Shown: positions 36,234 to 46,350, counted from the stretch's first letter. The stretch: 64,000 nt of DNA from an uncultured Pseudomonadales bacterium (GCA_943789485.1 CALSUH010000002.1:1-64000); one strand, 5' to 3'. A program made the numbers and translations. The notes: generated by a model from the letters alone, not told the origin.

Positions 36234-36253
36234 ACTACTACCATAATAGTAAT
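36234..36253. promoter_or_regulatory. Imperfect dyad, candidate HipB operator
   Basis: ACTACTACCATAATAGTAAT matches its own reverse complement at 14 of 20 positions and lies about 30 bp before the hipB start. HipB proteins repress their own operon through such dyads. Confidence 0.35.
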
Positions 36254-36283
36254 ATATCAAATTTTGTAGATATAAATAATACA

Positions 36284-36592
36284 ATGATATTACTTACTAC
36301 GACATCAGAAGCGCAAGAGGCTATCGCTCATAACTTGCAGGAGCAGCGCATTAATATGGGGCTTACTCAGACAGGCCTTGCGAAACGGTCTGGTGTGAGT
36401 GTGGCGACATTGCGCAAGTTTGAACAAAAAGGCCAGATATCCATGAAGTCCTATCTGAAGCTTTTAATTGCGCTCGGGGATTTAGATAAATTCTTAAAAG
36501 CGACAAAGCCTGAACAAAAGAGCTTTAATTCTATTGATGATGTTCTCGCCGACAAAGAACAAATAAAACGTAAGCGAGGCTGGCGCACATGA
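36284..36592 (+). CDS. hipB: HipB-like antitoxin / XRE repressor
   Basis: I use the ATG at 36284 (102 aa). The track ORF starts 37 codons earlier in low-complexity sequence that is probably untranslated leader. The helix-turn-helix is LQEQRINMGLTQTGLAKRSG followed by VSVATLRKFEQKG. The C-terminal tail ends RKRGWRT. It should neutralise the kinase HipA and repress the promoter. Its stop overlaps the hipA start by 4 bp (ATGA), which implies translational coupling. Confidence 0.85.
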   Translation: MILLTTTSEAQEAIAHNLQEQRINMGLTQTGLAKRSGVSVATLRKFEQKGQISMKSYLKLLIALGDLDKFLKATKPEQKSFNSIDDVLADKEQIKRKRGWRT

Positions 36593-37839
36593 AATTCAAG
36601 CCAGTAGAACAAATAGCAGTTGGCTTAGATTTTGGTCTGGGTTCTGGGAAAAAGGTTATACCGGTTGGTCGTTTGGCAATGCGAGATGGTGTTATTTACT
36701 TTGAATATGACGGCGCTTTTTTAAAGCAAGGGCTTGATTTGTCACCTAGTATCCTTCCCCTGGATCCAGGTGTTAAGTCTTTTGATCGACATCTGTTTAA
36801 AGGGCTACCAGGGGCTTTTAATGATAGTTTGCCTGACGGATGGGGGCGCCTACTTTTTGATCGCGTGCTTAAATCAAATGAGTTGTTGCCAAATGATGCA
36901 TCACCTTTAGATCGACTTGCCTACGTTGGTCATACTGGCATTGGCGCGCTTGTTTATGATCCTGACCAGAGAGATTCTCAGCCGGATACAGAAGTCAGCC
37001 TGGATATGTTAGCCCAAAAAGCAGCAGATGTACTTGAGGGCGATGTAGGAGAAGTTATAGCAGAGTTATTAGCATTAAATGGCTCGTCTGCTGGCGCAAG
37101 ACCAAAGGCAATGATTGCTGTTGACGCTAATCACAAAAATATTATTCATGGAGTTTCCAATGTTCCGTCAACACATCAGCATTGGCTTGTTAAATTCTCT
37201 AATACCGACGACGGTATAGATGCCGGTGCCGTGGAGTATGTGTACTCTATTATGGCAAAAGAAGCAGGCATTGAAATGATGGGTACCCACCTCTTCGAGG
37301 CAGAAAAGGGTGCAGGCTATTTTGCTTGCAAGCGCTTTGACAGGAATACACCTGAAGGCGAAGGGCGTGCGCATGCCCATACTGCATGTGGCATTTTACA
37401 TTCAGACTTTAGAACACCAACTTTAGATTACAAAGATTTGATTTCACTCACGCAAGGACTTACCAAGGATATACGGGAAGCTGAAAAGATGTACCGCCTC
37501 GCAGTATTTAACGTCCTTGCCCATAATCAGGACGACCACTCTAAGAACTTTACTTATCTTATGAATAGTCGTGGCGAGTGGAAGCTATCTCCAGCTTATG
37601 ACCTCACCTTCTCATCAGGGCCTGGCGGTGAACAAAGCGCTACAGTTTGCGGTAGGGGTAAAAATATAAACCTTACTGATTTACAAGAGCTGGCCCAAAA
37701 AACTGGACTGGATAAAGAGTTTGCTACTCAAGTAATTGAAAGAGTCCAAGACGCATTATCAAGTTGGTCTACACTTGCAAAAGAATATAGCATTCATAAC
37801 GATACTGCCGCACTCATACAGAAAAGGCTTGGTGTCTAA
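36589..37839 (+). CDS. hipA: HipA-type serine/threonine kinase toxin
   Basis: 416 aa, close to the usual 410-440. It has an N-terminal couple_hipA-like domain (FEYDGAFLKQGLDLSPS), the phosphate-loop Ser in GSSAGARPKAM, lysine in YFACKRFDR, the catalytic loop HNQDDHSKNF and metal site PAYDLTF. Well-studied HipA phosphorylates glutamyl-tRNA synthetase and causes dormancy; the target here is not known. All key residues appear intact, so it should be active. Confidence 0.9.
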   Translation: MKFKPVEQIAVGLDFGLGSGKKVIPVGRLAMRDGVIYFEYDGAFLKQGLDLSPSILPLDPGVKSFDRHLFKGLPGAFNDSLPDGWGRLLFDRVLKSNELLPNDASPLDRLAYVGHTGIGALVYDPDQRDSQPDTEVSLDMLAQKAADVLEGDVGEVIAELLALNGSSAGARPKAMIAVDANHKNIIHGVSNVPSTHQHWLVKFSNTDDGIDAGAVEYVYSIMAKEAGIEMMGTHLFEAEKGAGYFACKRFDRNTPEGEGRAHAHTACGILHSDFRTPTLDYKDLISLTQGLTKDIREAEKMYRLAVFNVLAHNQDDHSKNFTYLMNSRGEWKLSPAYDLTFSSGPGGEQSATVCGRGKNINLTDLQELAQKTGLDKEFATQVIERVQDALSSWSTLAKEYSIHNDTAALIQKRLGV

Positions 37840-38090
37840 ATAAATTAAACGGTACCTGCATTGCCGCTTTCCTGACATTTTTTTAATATGCTCAAAGTTG
37901 CTACTGACCAAACATTTTTCTGAGAGTGAAAGTCTGTTGCCTACTTAATTTTTTGTGGTGTTTCCTATCCTGCAATAACACATAATAATAGTGATACCCT
38001 TGTTAAATTGCATACAAAATTTGCTCATTTACCGCGCAAATTTGTCATGAATTTTGACCCATGTTTCAATATTCTGTATGGATACTATAG
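37840..38090. other. AT-rich gap after hipA
   Basis: No gene or terminator was recognised. The track ORF 38008-38304 runs straight through a family-B repeat and is not accepted as a gene. Confidence 0.45.
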
Positions 38091-38177
38091 GGAAAAAATG
38101 GGACAGACCACGGTTCTTTTGAGAAGTCTAAGCCCCGGCAAACCCAATCGTTTAAACGTGGCCTGTCCCCGGTTTTC
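38091..38177 (+). repeat. Family B repeat, left copy
   Basis: GGGACAGACCACGGTTCTTT at the left and AAACGTGGCCTGTCCCCGG at the right are inverted ends of a unit of about 80 bp. A second copy, differing at only a few positions and in the same orientation, lies at 44879-44964. The sequence type is like REP elements linked to RAYT transposases in other genomes. Confidence 0.85.
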
Positions 38178-38317
38178 GTATATTATTCGACCAGGCAGAC
38201 CTTCGCGAGATGATATAGAAAACCCAATATGGCGGGCGCAGCAGAGTCTGCAACTGAGTAATACAAACAGTGAGGAACTATTGGAAGCTGTAGGGGAGTT
38301 GTAGTCTAGTGGTATGG

Positions 38318-38365
38318 AGATATTTATGTTGCAATAGTCCTGCCAAATGGAGATTTCATAACATT
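38318..38365 (+). repeat. 48-bp copy of the 3' part of the giant gene
   Basis: AGATATTTATGTTGCAATAG up to ATAACATT is identical to 42335-42382 inside the 1397-aa gene. It is a stray fragment located upstream of the gene, with no reading frame of its own. Confidence 0.85.
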
Positions 38366-38414
38366 AAATTGATTTATAGAATAATTACAAAGTTATTTAT
38401 AAGGAATTAGCAGT

Positions 38415-41400
38415 ATGTCTTTTGCCAAGAGTGGTTTCTATTTCTCAAGTCCATTAATAAAAATTTCCATAAAGTCACTGAAATTTTATGCGTCAGCCCT
38501 GTTATCAGTCCTAGCGCAATCGGCTCTTTGCGTAACTATTGAGGTCAGTGTCGATGAAAACGTTTTAGCTAACGCGACGATCACAGATTATGCTGATACG
38601 AGTCTTAGCTTTGTAACCAATCAAGAGGGAAGAATTCAATATATAGGAGGGGGGAGTTGTGCGAGCCTGAGTTATGTCAGTGAAGACAATGTTATCTATC
38701 GTGCCTTGAGAATTTGTGGACTGAAAGATTCGAATGTGCCGGTATTTAAGATAAACCTTACAAAACTTGTAACGTTGAGTGGAACAGTAGAGGTCCCGCA
38801 GAGTTGCAATTGCGATTTATATTTTGTGAATTTGGATGAGGATACTTCTCTTGGGAGAGGAACCCGCCTGCTCAACTCCACAAAGTTTGAGTTTAATGAG
38901 ACTCTCCCAGCAGGAAGATATCGAATTAAGATTTTGGCGGGCGGCGGGAGTGTCGCTCCAGAAAAATATTATATTGCCTCAGTTGGAGTGGACGCTAGAT
39001 TGCAATCAGTTTCTAATATCAAAATAGCGTCAGTACCTCTGGGCGAAGCCAGTCGATTTGGCGCAAGCCCGCCAAGGGCTGACTTAATCTCGGTCCGTCA
39101 TTCTGATGGCTCTCATCTATCGTTTGTCGAAGGCGCGCCCGGTGCGGCAGAGCCTTTAGTGTCGATCGGCATAGTCAACCTGCAAACTGGCCAGACAGAA
39201 TCTGGCGTATCAGAGGCTGATGGAAGTTTCTCAATAAAATTCTTCGCGCCTTCCGGCTCAGCAATTCAAATAGGTCAGGATCGTCATGCCGACGCTTACA
39301 GTGACTTCACCAGCAATGCGCCATCTACGCTGATTTATGTCCCTCAAATTGACTCTGACTTAGCAATAGCAACGGGACAACGATTGAATGGAAGCAGTCA
39401 GAATGCAATGCGTGGATTGAGATTGAAGGGAGGCAAAGACCCTGGTGTCGCGTGGCTGACTGGTACTTTGGATACTAACGAGTGGCAGCCAGGTCGAGCT
39501 GGCGAGTTATCTGGCACTGTTGATATTTATTCAAGGAATCTTGACTATGGAGTTGTGCCTCAATTAGAAAATGGTGACGCGTATTTGGAGCTGCTTTTTA
39601 ATGAGGATGGTGAGCAGAAAACCTCAGGCCCTGAAAACAGTTCAAGCGACCTCACGATTACTGAATTACCGATTGAAAGGTCTGAGCCTGCATATAAGGA
39701 GAGTATTCGGCTCGGTTACCTTTATTTCTCTGATTACACCTTCGTTGGCGATGGCCATGCACGGGCTTCATGGACTCTAAACTATGAAGTGCCTTCAGAT
39801 ACACCCAATGGTGTCTACCAGCTTGTGCTTAGCGGCAATCTCTGGTCGATGAACCCATGGTTTTCTGGGTTAACTTCTGATCGACTATTTTATGAAGATG
39901 TTTACGGGGAGCCTTCTTTTCATCTCACAAACATTCATGGAGCTGCTCGAATTAACATCGGTCAGACAGAACCGCTTCGGCTTTACGCTGCTATTTTAAT
40001 GAATGAGGTTACGAATGGCTCTCGGGGAACGGTGGCAAAATCTGATAGTAGCAAATTCGGTATAGCAAGCCGTTGGGTCTACAACGCAGAGAAATTAATA
40101 TTGCCCCCTTCAACGAGAGCGGATGGATCGGTCCATAAATACAATATCGAGCCGTTCGTACCACTAACTGCTTATAGTAATAAGGAGTGGCTTAATCCAC
40201 CAAAAATTCCGTTAAGTTTCCCTACGGGACAGCTGATTGCAAACGTACAATCACCAAGCGGTTCTGTAGTCAAAATCGGACCGCACACTATTAAGGGAGG
40301 TTTTGCGCAAAAAGCTACTACGTCAATTGGAGAGGACCTCGCAAGAAACAGCAATGTTCCCGATAGCCACTATGCAGTCACCACCTATTCAGATGAATTT
40401 AATTTGGTTTTAGATGAGTATGGCGAATACAAAATTGAACTCGTCGGGAATGTTAAAGACATTTACGGTGAGGTCTATGAAATTAGCGGCAACTATTCTG
40501 TATATGTGGCAGAGCTATTGGATATTGAGACGGGGGTATTTCCGGGAACACCTTTCGAAGTGGGTGACAGCTTTTCCGCATCATTGATTACTCAGCCTGG
40601 ATTACCGGCCGAAGTATCTATCTCTTTGTCACACTTTCCTAACTCTTCAGTTTCTGAACGGGTTACTGAGACATACTCTGGGGATGCGAATCGATTTGGC
40701 TATTTTGCTTCAAGCGTTACACCATTTAAATTTACGGCTGCAGGAGAGTATCTCGTAAACTATGATGTTAGTTACACCTCTCCAGACGGCGTACTCTGGA
40801 TGGCATCAAGAAAATGGGCATCGATTGTTGAGACGCCTAATTCTAGCATCGTAACACACGGCCACAGAGGTGATGAGGCAGGATTCGAAACAAGGCAGTG
40901 GTATCTTCTCGAAGACTCATCATCTGGCCAAAATGGTCATTTTTTTTCGCCTTATCAAATAGGCGACGTTATGTGGACTAAAAATTTCACCTCTTGGAAT
41001 GCTGCAATGCAAAATATCGTAACGCTGGAGGATGGGGATGGAACACTAACGGCGCTTGTGGGGGTGGGGGACAGAGATTTAGAGGGCCTTGGAATAGGTT
41101 CCATGTACCTTAGATCAACGACTAGTAAGACTTACCGGGGTATCCCTCCTTTTGTAGACCCAACACAACTTGATATTCATTGGGGCTACTATTATTCGAG
41201 CATTGGAAGACCGGGAGTAAGTGTCAGAGAGTTTGTTGGTACAGGAAGCAGTACCAATGGTTACTGGAGATTTAACACCCCTTACGGATATCAGCTTGGT
41301 AATGGCTTCGAAGGGGATCTGCCCAATGATTTTAAATTCATTTTTGGTGGCGCAGTGTACCGGGTTCCCGGCGATAACTTTAGTCATTATGGTGCGTATG

Positions 41401-42608
41401 GTTCACTGTGGGCGATGTTGCCTGAAACAGACACAGACGGGGGACGGGTTATGCCGCCTTTTCAGGGGGCGTCGGGCGGCCCCTCTGGGGGGCCATTATT
41501 TACATTAAACGGAGAAGAAATTGATATATTTCTGCATCCTCAGGGTGTGAGACCTGGCACTATTCTTGAGGAAGGCGATGTGTTCAGTTTTTCAGGTCAA
41601 GTCGGCCCAACCTTGCCTTCCAAAGTCGAGGTACAGATAACGTCACCAGGCGGAGTCGTCCGCACTTTCGATGGGACAGCCAACAAAGTTGGTTATTTCT
41701 ATAATCCAAATAATGATTATGTCGTTACTGAGGCAGGTGTTCATTCGGTTGAGGTCTCAGTAATACATGATGGAGAAACTTCCGCAGGTAGAGTTGAGTC
41801 ACCATATCCCTCGGGCTCAGTACTGGGCGCTTCCAATGGAAAGTTCAATTTCTATGTTGCGACCAAAGGTGCGCAACAAGCCGAAATCGCTAGTGAGCTT
41901 CCGAGTAAATTAAGCGCTAGTGCGAGCTTAGAACTATCATTACAGTCAAGCGATAAATCATCGCCAACCAGTATTCAGCGCACTGTCACGATGCCCGGTT
42001 TTATTCTGTCGCAAAGTGGGTCGAGCGATTCTGCATTTAAGTATGACGCTTATGCGTTAAACGAATCGTTTCCCAATTTAGATTTGCCAGGAGGTGAACT
42101 GCAGCGGCGGAATGGTGCTGATACCGTCACACTTAGTTTTCTTGCACAAAGCGTGGGAGATGATGGGGCCACAATCTTTGAGGGGCGCCAAGTACTTTTG
42201 CAAGGTGAAAAAATATTTGCGCCTTCGCATCAAAAAAAGATAAAAGGCACCTTTGCGGTTAGACTTGAAGACAGTGATCTCCGGCCTGGAAAACGGCTTA
42301 AAGCAACTGTCGATTTAGAGGCTAAAGGTGATGCAGATATTTATGTTGCAATAGTCCTGCCAAATGGAGATTTCATAACATTTAACAAGGATTTGGTGAT
42401 CAGTGGTATTAATCAAATTATTCCCTTTGCCGAATTTTTAGCCTTAGAGGAGCTAGAATCTTTGTCAATCATTGATGTTCCATTAGACGATAGTGTTGCC
42501 TCCGGTGATTATCGCATGGTGGTCATAACTACAGCTGTGGGTAAAAGTATTTACGATCAATCCTATTGGTTGGGATTCGATGAAATTACTTTTAGCTTTG
42601 CTAATTAA
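38415..42608 (+). CDS. Giant exported protein of unknown function (1397 aa)
   Basis: Begins with a long signal peptide (FYASALLSVLAQSALC) behind AAGGA. The chain is rich in beta structure, Ser, Gly and Asp. Several regions look like repeated Ig/CARDB-like domains: VGDSFSASLITQPGLPAEVS with a later EEGDVFSFSGQVGPTLPSKV, each followed by a VxEAGxH/YxV strand. N-terminally there is a carboxypeptidase-regulatory-like part (GRIQYIGGGSC) with paired cysteines. The C-terminus (DLEAKGDADIYVAIVLPNGD) suggests another beta-sandwich. I recognise no catalytic motif. It is AT-rich and 12 bp upstream of a cytochrome gene, so the two are probably co-expressed. Confidence 0.75.
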   Translation: MSFAKSGFYFSSPLIKISIKSLKFYASALLSVLAQSALCVTIEVSVDENVLANATITDYADTSLSFVTNQEGRIQYIGGGSCASLSYVSEDNVIYRALRICGLKDSNVPVFKINLTKLVTLSGTVEVPQSCNCDLYFVNLDEDTSLGRGTRLLNSTKFEFNETLPAGRYRIKILAGGGSVAPEKYYIASVGVDARLQSVSNIKIASVPLGEASRFGASPPRADLISVRHSDGSHLSFVEGAPGAAEPLVSIGIVNLQTGQTESGVSEADGSFSIKFFAPSGSAIQIGQDRHADAYSDFTSNAPSTLIYVPQIDSDLAIATGQRLNGSSQNAMRGLRLKGGKDPGVAWLTGTLDTNEWQPGRAGELSGTVDIYSRNLDYGVVPQLENGDAYLELLFNEDGEQKTSGPENSSSDLTITELPIERSEPAYKESIRLGYLYFSDYTFVGDGHARASWTLNYEVPSDTPNGVYQLVLSGNLWSMNPWFSGLTSDRLFYEDVYGEPSFHLTNIHGAARINIGQTEPLRLYAAILMNEVTNGSRGTVAKSDSSKFGIASRWVYNAEKLILPPSTRADGSVHKYNIEPFVPLTAYSNKEWLNPPKIPLSFPTGQLIANVQSPSGSVVKIGPHTIKGGFAQKATTSIGEDLARNSNVPDSHYAVTTYSDEFNLVLDEYGEYKIELVGNVKDIYGEVYEISGNYSVYVAELLDIETGVFPGTPFEVGDSFSASLITQPGLPAEVSISLSHFPNSSVSERVTETYSGDANRFGYFASSVTPFKFTAAGEYLVNYDVSYTSPDGVLWMASRKWASIVETPNSSIVTHGHRGDEAGFETRQWYLLEDSSSGQNGHFFSPYQIGDVMWTKNFTSWNAAMQNIVTLEDGDGTLTALVGVGDRDLEGLGIGSMYLRSTTSKTYRGIPPFVDPTQLDIHWGYYYSSIGRPGVSVREFVGTGSSTNGYWRFNTPYGYQLGNGFEGDLPNDFKFIFGGAVYRVPGDNFSHYGAYGSLWAMLPETDTDGGRVMPPFQGASGGPSGGPLFTLNGEEIDIFLHPQGVRPGTILEEGDVFSFSGQVGPTLPSKVEVQITSPGGVVRTFDGTANKVGYFYNPNNDYVVTEAGVHSVEVSVIHDGETSAGRVESPYPSGSVLGASNGKFNFYVATKGAQQAEIASELPSKLSASASLELSLQSSDKSSPTSIQRTVTMPGFILSQSGSSDSAFKYDAYALNESFPNLDLPGGELQRRNGADTVTLSFLAQSVGDDGATIFEGRQVLLQGEKIFAPSHQKKIKGTFAVRLEDSDLRPGKRLKATVDLEAKGDADIYVAIVLPNGDFITFNKDLVISGINQIIPFAEFLALEELESLSIIDVPLDDSVASGDYRMVVITTAVGKSIYDQSYWLGFDEITFSFAN

Positions 42609-42620
42609 TTACTAATCGGA

Positions 42621-44801
42621 ATGTTAGTAAAGATATTTCAGTTAGCTGCTTACTTCGTTTTGACGAATACTGTGCTGGCAGCCGACCGCACATCCTCCAT
42701 TCTTTTGCTTGATGATTCGACTATAGTCGTCGCAAATTCACATTCGCATACCATCTCTTTTGTAGATTTGAACGACCAAGGCAGTGGGAAAATTGAAATC
42801 GATGTTGGGAAGTCACCTCAAACCTTGGCCTACGACAGTGCACTTGATAGGTTATGGGTAGCAAATCAAGCGGAAAATACGCTGACGATAATTTCGGTTT
42901 CAGATAAATCTGTTGAGGGTCAAATCGAAACTGCTCAAAGTCCATTTGGAGTGGTTTTTGATGATTCGGTCGCTTATATAACAAATCAAAAAAGTAATTT
43001 GGTTCAAGTTTTTGATCTAAATAATTTTACTCTAATTGCTTCTATACCAGTGAGTAGTGCACCAAGAGGTATGTCGCTGTCGAAGAACAAGAATACTTTG
43101 TTCGTGACCCATTTTTCTTCAGGGGAAATCTCGGTCATAGACACTGCTCAACTTAGTGTAATAAAAATAATATCTCTTGGTTCAAGAGCAGGCCTGACGC
43201 AGGCTTTTGTTATCGATGAAGGCGAGGCAGTCGCTTATGTGCCAAATACGATGCGAAACTCGGATAATAAGAATCTGATTTTCGATAATACGGTATTTCC
43301 CTTTGTTTCAATCATAGATTTAAATAAATTAAGCCATTTAAGAGAGGAGCGAATAGCGCTCGACATTATCGATAAGCCAGTTGGTCTGCCATTAGAAGCT
43401 GCTCTTCAAAACTCTATCTTGTATGTGGCAAACGCGGCGAGCAATGATTTGACCATCATTGACCTAAAATCAAAAAAATCCTTAGCACATGTGGAGGTTG
43501 GCAGCTTTCCGAGCGGAATTGATATTAGTGAAAGTGGCAGAGAGATATATATTCATAATTCTTTAGATGGAACTATCTCTGTTGTCGATACTGAAGCCTT
43601 TATAGTCAGCTCGGTAATTGAATCCACGGTGATTTCCGCCAGTAGTGCGGTTCTAAATGGGCAAAAACTATTTCATAGTTCTGATGACACGAGAATGTCT
43701 AAGGACCAATGGATAGCCTGCGCAACCTGTCACTTTGGAGGCGAGGCAGATAATGTAAACTGGTTCTTTCCAGGCGGTCTGAGAAATACGCCCTCGCTAA
43801 TCGGCGCCACTGATACAGGTCCTTTTCATTGGTCTGGTAATTTGGATGAAATTCAGGATGTAGAAGATACAATCAGAAAGCTTCAAGGTGGAACTGGTTT
43901 AGTCTTTGGGTCGTCAAATTGTTTGCCCTCATGCGACACTGCAGAAAAAAATGCCGGTAGGTCCTCTGATTTAGACGATATCACCGCCTACCTAGGTTCT
44001 TTAAAGTTTTCAACCGATTATCAAAAAAGCAACGATAAAAAAGAAATCGAATCTATTTCTCGTGGTAGAGAACTTTTTTTCGATAAAAACGTGGGCTGCT
44101 CAGATTGTCATAAGCCGCCATTTTATATGGACAATAAAAATCATATGATGCCTCAGGTTAATTCATCGTCTAAATCGCTGAATACCCCCAGTCTCATGAG
44201 GCTTTCAATATCATCCCCTTACTTACATGATGGTAGCGCTAGAACATTGCCCGAGGTTTTAACCTCAGCACCTTTGAATTCTGTCCATGGTGTGCAGGAA
44301 TCCCTCACTTCACAACAACTTACGGATTTGATTGCATTTACTGAAGCAATTGAACCACCTACCCAGATGGTGGTGGAGCGAGAATATAGCGAGCTGACAG
44401 TTCCCCAAAAGTTTGATTCGTTAGCTGCCAGAGCAAAAGTCGATTTTGAAATAAATCTTGAATACGATGATAACGACATAATTCTTAAAATTGGCTATCG
44501 TCATGGTGCTAATGTTGAGACTGATACTTATCTCGTGGTGGAAGATAATCTATCTGGTAAGTACTGGTTATTGGATGAGTTCTTAAATCTAAATGACATT
44601 AATACATCGAATTATACTCCCACAAGTTCTAATGGCGGGCCTTCCTATTATCAATTATATAGTTTTCCTGAAGTGCGAGTAGCAAATCTGGATGTTGCGG
44701 GACAGATATTTACTTTTCATACTATCACTTTAGAGAAGGGGGCTTCGCCTTATGCTATTGAGAGTTGGTTGTCATACGAAATTGATGAATTGAAGTTTTA
44801 G
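42621..44801 (+). CDS. YVTN-type beta-propeller fused to di-heme cytochrome c peroxidase/MauG-like domain
   Basis: 726 aa with a short signal peptide (LAAYFVLTNTVLAAD). Residues about 25-340 are propeller blades of the YVTN kind (RLWVANQAENTLTIISV, DDSVAYITNQKSNLVQVFDL, ILYVANAASNDLTIIDL). Two haem-binding motifs follow, CATCH (about residue 367) and CSDCH (about residue 493). TPSLIGATDTGPFHWSGNLD and TPSLMRLSISSPYLHDGSA are the di-haem peroxidase/MauG signatures. It would act in the periplasm or on the surface in oxidation or electron transfer. The partner is probably the giant protein encoded 12 bp upstream. Confidence 0.85.
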   Translation: MLVKIFQLAAYFVLTNTVLAADRTSSILLLDDSTIVVANSHSHTISFVDLNDQGSGKIEIDVGKSPQTLAYDSALDRLWVANQAENTLTIISVSDKSVEGQIETAQSPFGVVFDDSVAYITNQKSNLVQVFDLNNFTLIASIPVSSAPRGMSLSKNKNTLFVTHFSSGEISVIDTAQLSVIKIISLGSRAGLTQAFVIDEGEAVAYVPNTMRNSDNKNLIFDNTVFPFVSIIDLNKLSHLREERIALDIIDKPVGLPLEAALQNSILYVANAASNDLTIIDLKSKKSLAHVEVGSFPSGIDISESGREIYIHNSLDGTISVVDTEAFIVSSVIESTVISASSAVLNGQKLFHSSDDTRMSKDQWIACATCHFGGEADNVNWFFPGGLRNTPSLIGATDTGPFHWSGNLDEIQDVEDTIRKLQGGTGLVFGSSNCLPSCDTAEKNAGRSSDLDDITAYLGSLKFSTDYQKSNDKKEIESISRGRELFFDKNVGCSDCHKPPFYMDNKNHMMPQVNSSSKSLNTPSLMRLSISSPYLHDGSARTLPEVLTSAPLNSVHGVQESLTSQQLTDLIAFTEAIEPPTQMVVEREYSELTVPQKFDSLAARAKVDFEINLEYDDNDIILKIGYRHGANVETDTYLVVEDNLSGKYWLLDEFLNLNDINTSNYTPTSSNGGPSYYQLYSFPEVRVANLDVAGQIFTFHTITLEKGASPYAIESWLSYEIDELKF

Positions 44802-44878
44802 CGGATTTAATTAAAATACAAAACTCTGATAACAAGGGGTAAATATTTTTGGCCTATTACCGAGATTAACATACCGCG

Positions 44879-44964
44879 GAAAAACAGGGACAGACCACGG
44901 TTCTTTTGAGAAGTCTAAGCCCGGGGAAACCCAATCGTTTAAACGTGGTCTGTCCCCGGTTTTC
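44879..44964 (+). repeat. Family B repeat, right copy
   Basis: GGGACAGACCACGGTTCTTT and ACGTGGTCTGTCCCCGG inverted ends. It shares nearly all positions with 38091-38177, including the centre AAGTCTAAGCCC and AAACCCAATCG. It lies just after the di-haem gene. Confidence 0.85.
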
Positions 44965-45045
44965 ACGCAAGGGTTTAGATAGTATGTATAGGGGCGCAAT
45001 GGAACCATTCTGACTTATCGGTGTGTGCCCCTAGGGTGGGGTCTG

Positions 45046-46326
45046 CTAGTTAGCAGTTAACTCCTGATAACTACTTAGCTTAAGAATTAAATTAGTGGGA
45101 TTAATTAAGCTCCATGTGGTATCAAGAACACTGTCACCTGCCACGATAATGTCGGTATAAATGCCTGTCGTCGTTTCAAATATACCGCTGCAATCAGGGG
45201 TTTGTGCGTTTTCGTTAAGAGCGCCGATGGCATTGAACTCTCTAAACTTCGTGATCTGGACCGTAGCCTCTGAGAGAGACACTACCCTTAATCCTATATC
45301 AAACTCGCTAATGCCGCCTACTGACCCTGGCAGACCGTCTGTAAAAACCCGGAGGCAGGTATAAATAATCCCATCTCGCTCGCTAAAACTTCCAATATTA
45401 TTTATACCTAGTCGCAAGCTAACTGGCGGAATAATTCCATTATATACCGAGGGCCAACCAGATTTAGTTTTAGCAAAAAGCCAATCCATAATCTCAAGAG
45501 TATTAGAGGATGATACGGGCCTGCCAAGACCATGACCTCCACCCATAATACTCCATATTTCTGACGATCCATCCTGCAAGCAACCTGTATTATATTTGAC
45601 CACCTCTGTCTCAAGACCTGCTATTGTTGGAAATAAATCTTTGTAGCTCGTCTCCTTAGCAATCTCAGAACATTGGTTGTATTTAACCCACTTTCTAGTT
45701 GAAGCTTCTAATCCAGGATATGTAAAGCCCCCTATCATCCCTCCAGAATAAAGAATTGAAGTATCATTTGTTCCTTGGACTTGCAGGGCATGAACCCCTG
45801 ATTTGAGGGGCATCCGATCCTTAAAATCAGAAGCACCCGCACTACTAACAACTGCTGTAATAAGATGAGGGAATCGATAAGCAAGCTCTAATGCCATAAA
45901 ACCACCATTAGAGTCTCCCACCAAATATATGCGGTTCGCATCAACGTTATAATTACTTTTAATTGATTCAATTAAGTTAAATAAGAATGATACGTCATCG
46001 ACGGTGGAACCATAAAAATTACAACAAGCTACTGTTGCGTTCCAAAATAGACTGTTAGTCGGATCCGCAGTTCCGTTAGGAGTTGTATAGATAAAATCAT
46101 ATTGATCTAATATTTCCTTAAAACCCCAAATCGAATCAGCAACTTCTCCATCGAATCCATATCCATGAAGGAGCAACAATAGGGGGTATGATTTTGACTC
46201 AACATAGTCAGTGGGAATGTATACAGGGGCCTTATCTCGGGTCGATAAAATTTCCTGTGAATAGGCAGTGTCAACCAACATAAACAGAGTGAGAACTAAA
46301 GTGGCCTTACAGGAAAAATTAAGCAT
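45046..46326 (-). CDS. Exported PHB-depolymerase/feruloyl-esterase-like alpha/beta hydrolase
   Basis: 426 aa with a signal peptide (TLVLTLFMLVDTAYSQ). The hydrolase half has LLLLHGYGFDG (oxyanion region), TPNGTADP, FWNATVACCNF, the Ser elbow in GDSNGGFMAL and a late His in GGGHGLG. This is the LpqC / poly(3-hydroxybutyrate) depolymerase-like group, which also includes feruloyl and acetyl xylan esterases. The C-terminal 130 residues are a separate beta domain, rich in paired hydrophobic strands. The usual GHSWPG is replaced by GGGHGLGRPV. The substrate is unknown. Confidence 0.78.
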   Translation of the reverse strand: MLNFSCKATLVLTLFMLVDTAYSQEILSTRDKAPVYIPTDYVESKSYPLLLLLHGYGFDGEVADSIWGFKEILDQYDFIYTTPNGTADPTNSLFWNATVACCNFYGSTVDDVSFLFNLIESIKSNYNVDANRIYLVGDSNGGFMALELAYRFPHLITAVVSSAGASDFKDRMPLKSGVHALQVQGTNDTSILYSGGMIGGFTYPGLEASTRKWVKYNQCSEIAKETSYKDLFPTIAGLETEVVKYNTGCLQDGSSEIWSIMGGGHGLGRPVSSSNTLEIMDWLFAKTKSGWPSVYNGIIPPVSLRLGINNIGSFSERDGIIYTCLRVFTDGLPGSVGGISEFDIGLRVVSLSEATVQITKFREFNAIGALNENAQTPDCSGIFETTTGIYTDIIVAGDSVLDTTWSLINPTNLILKLSSYQELTAN

Positions 46327-46350
46327 ATATTTTATGATTATTGCAATTCA

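Noticed and set aside
38008-38304. 98-aa ORF before the giant gene
   Set aside because: It reads straight through the family-B repeat, whose other copy has no such frame, so coding is not supported.
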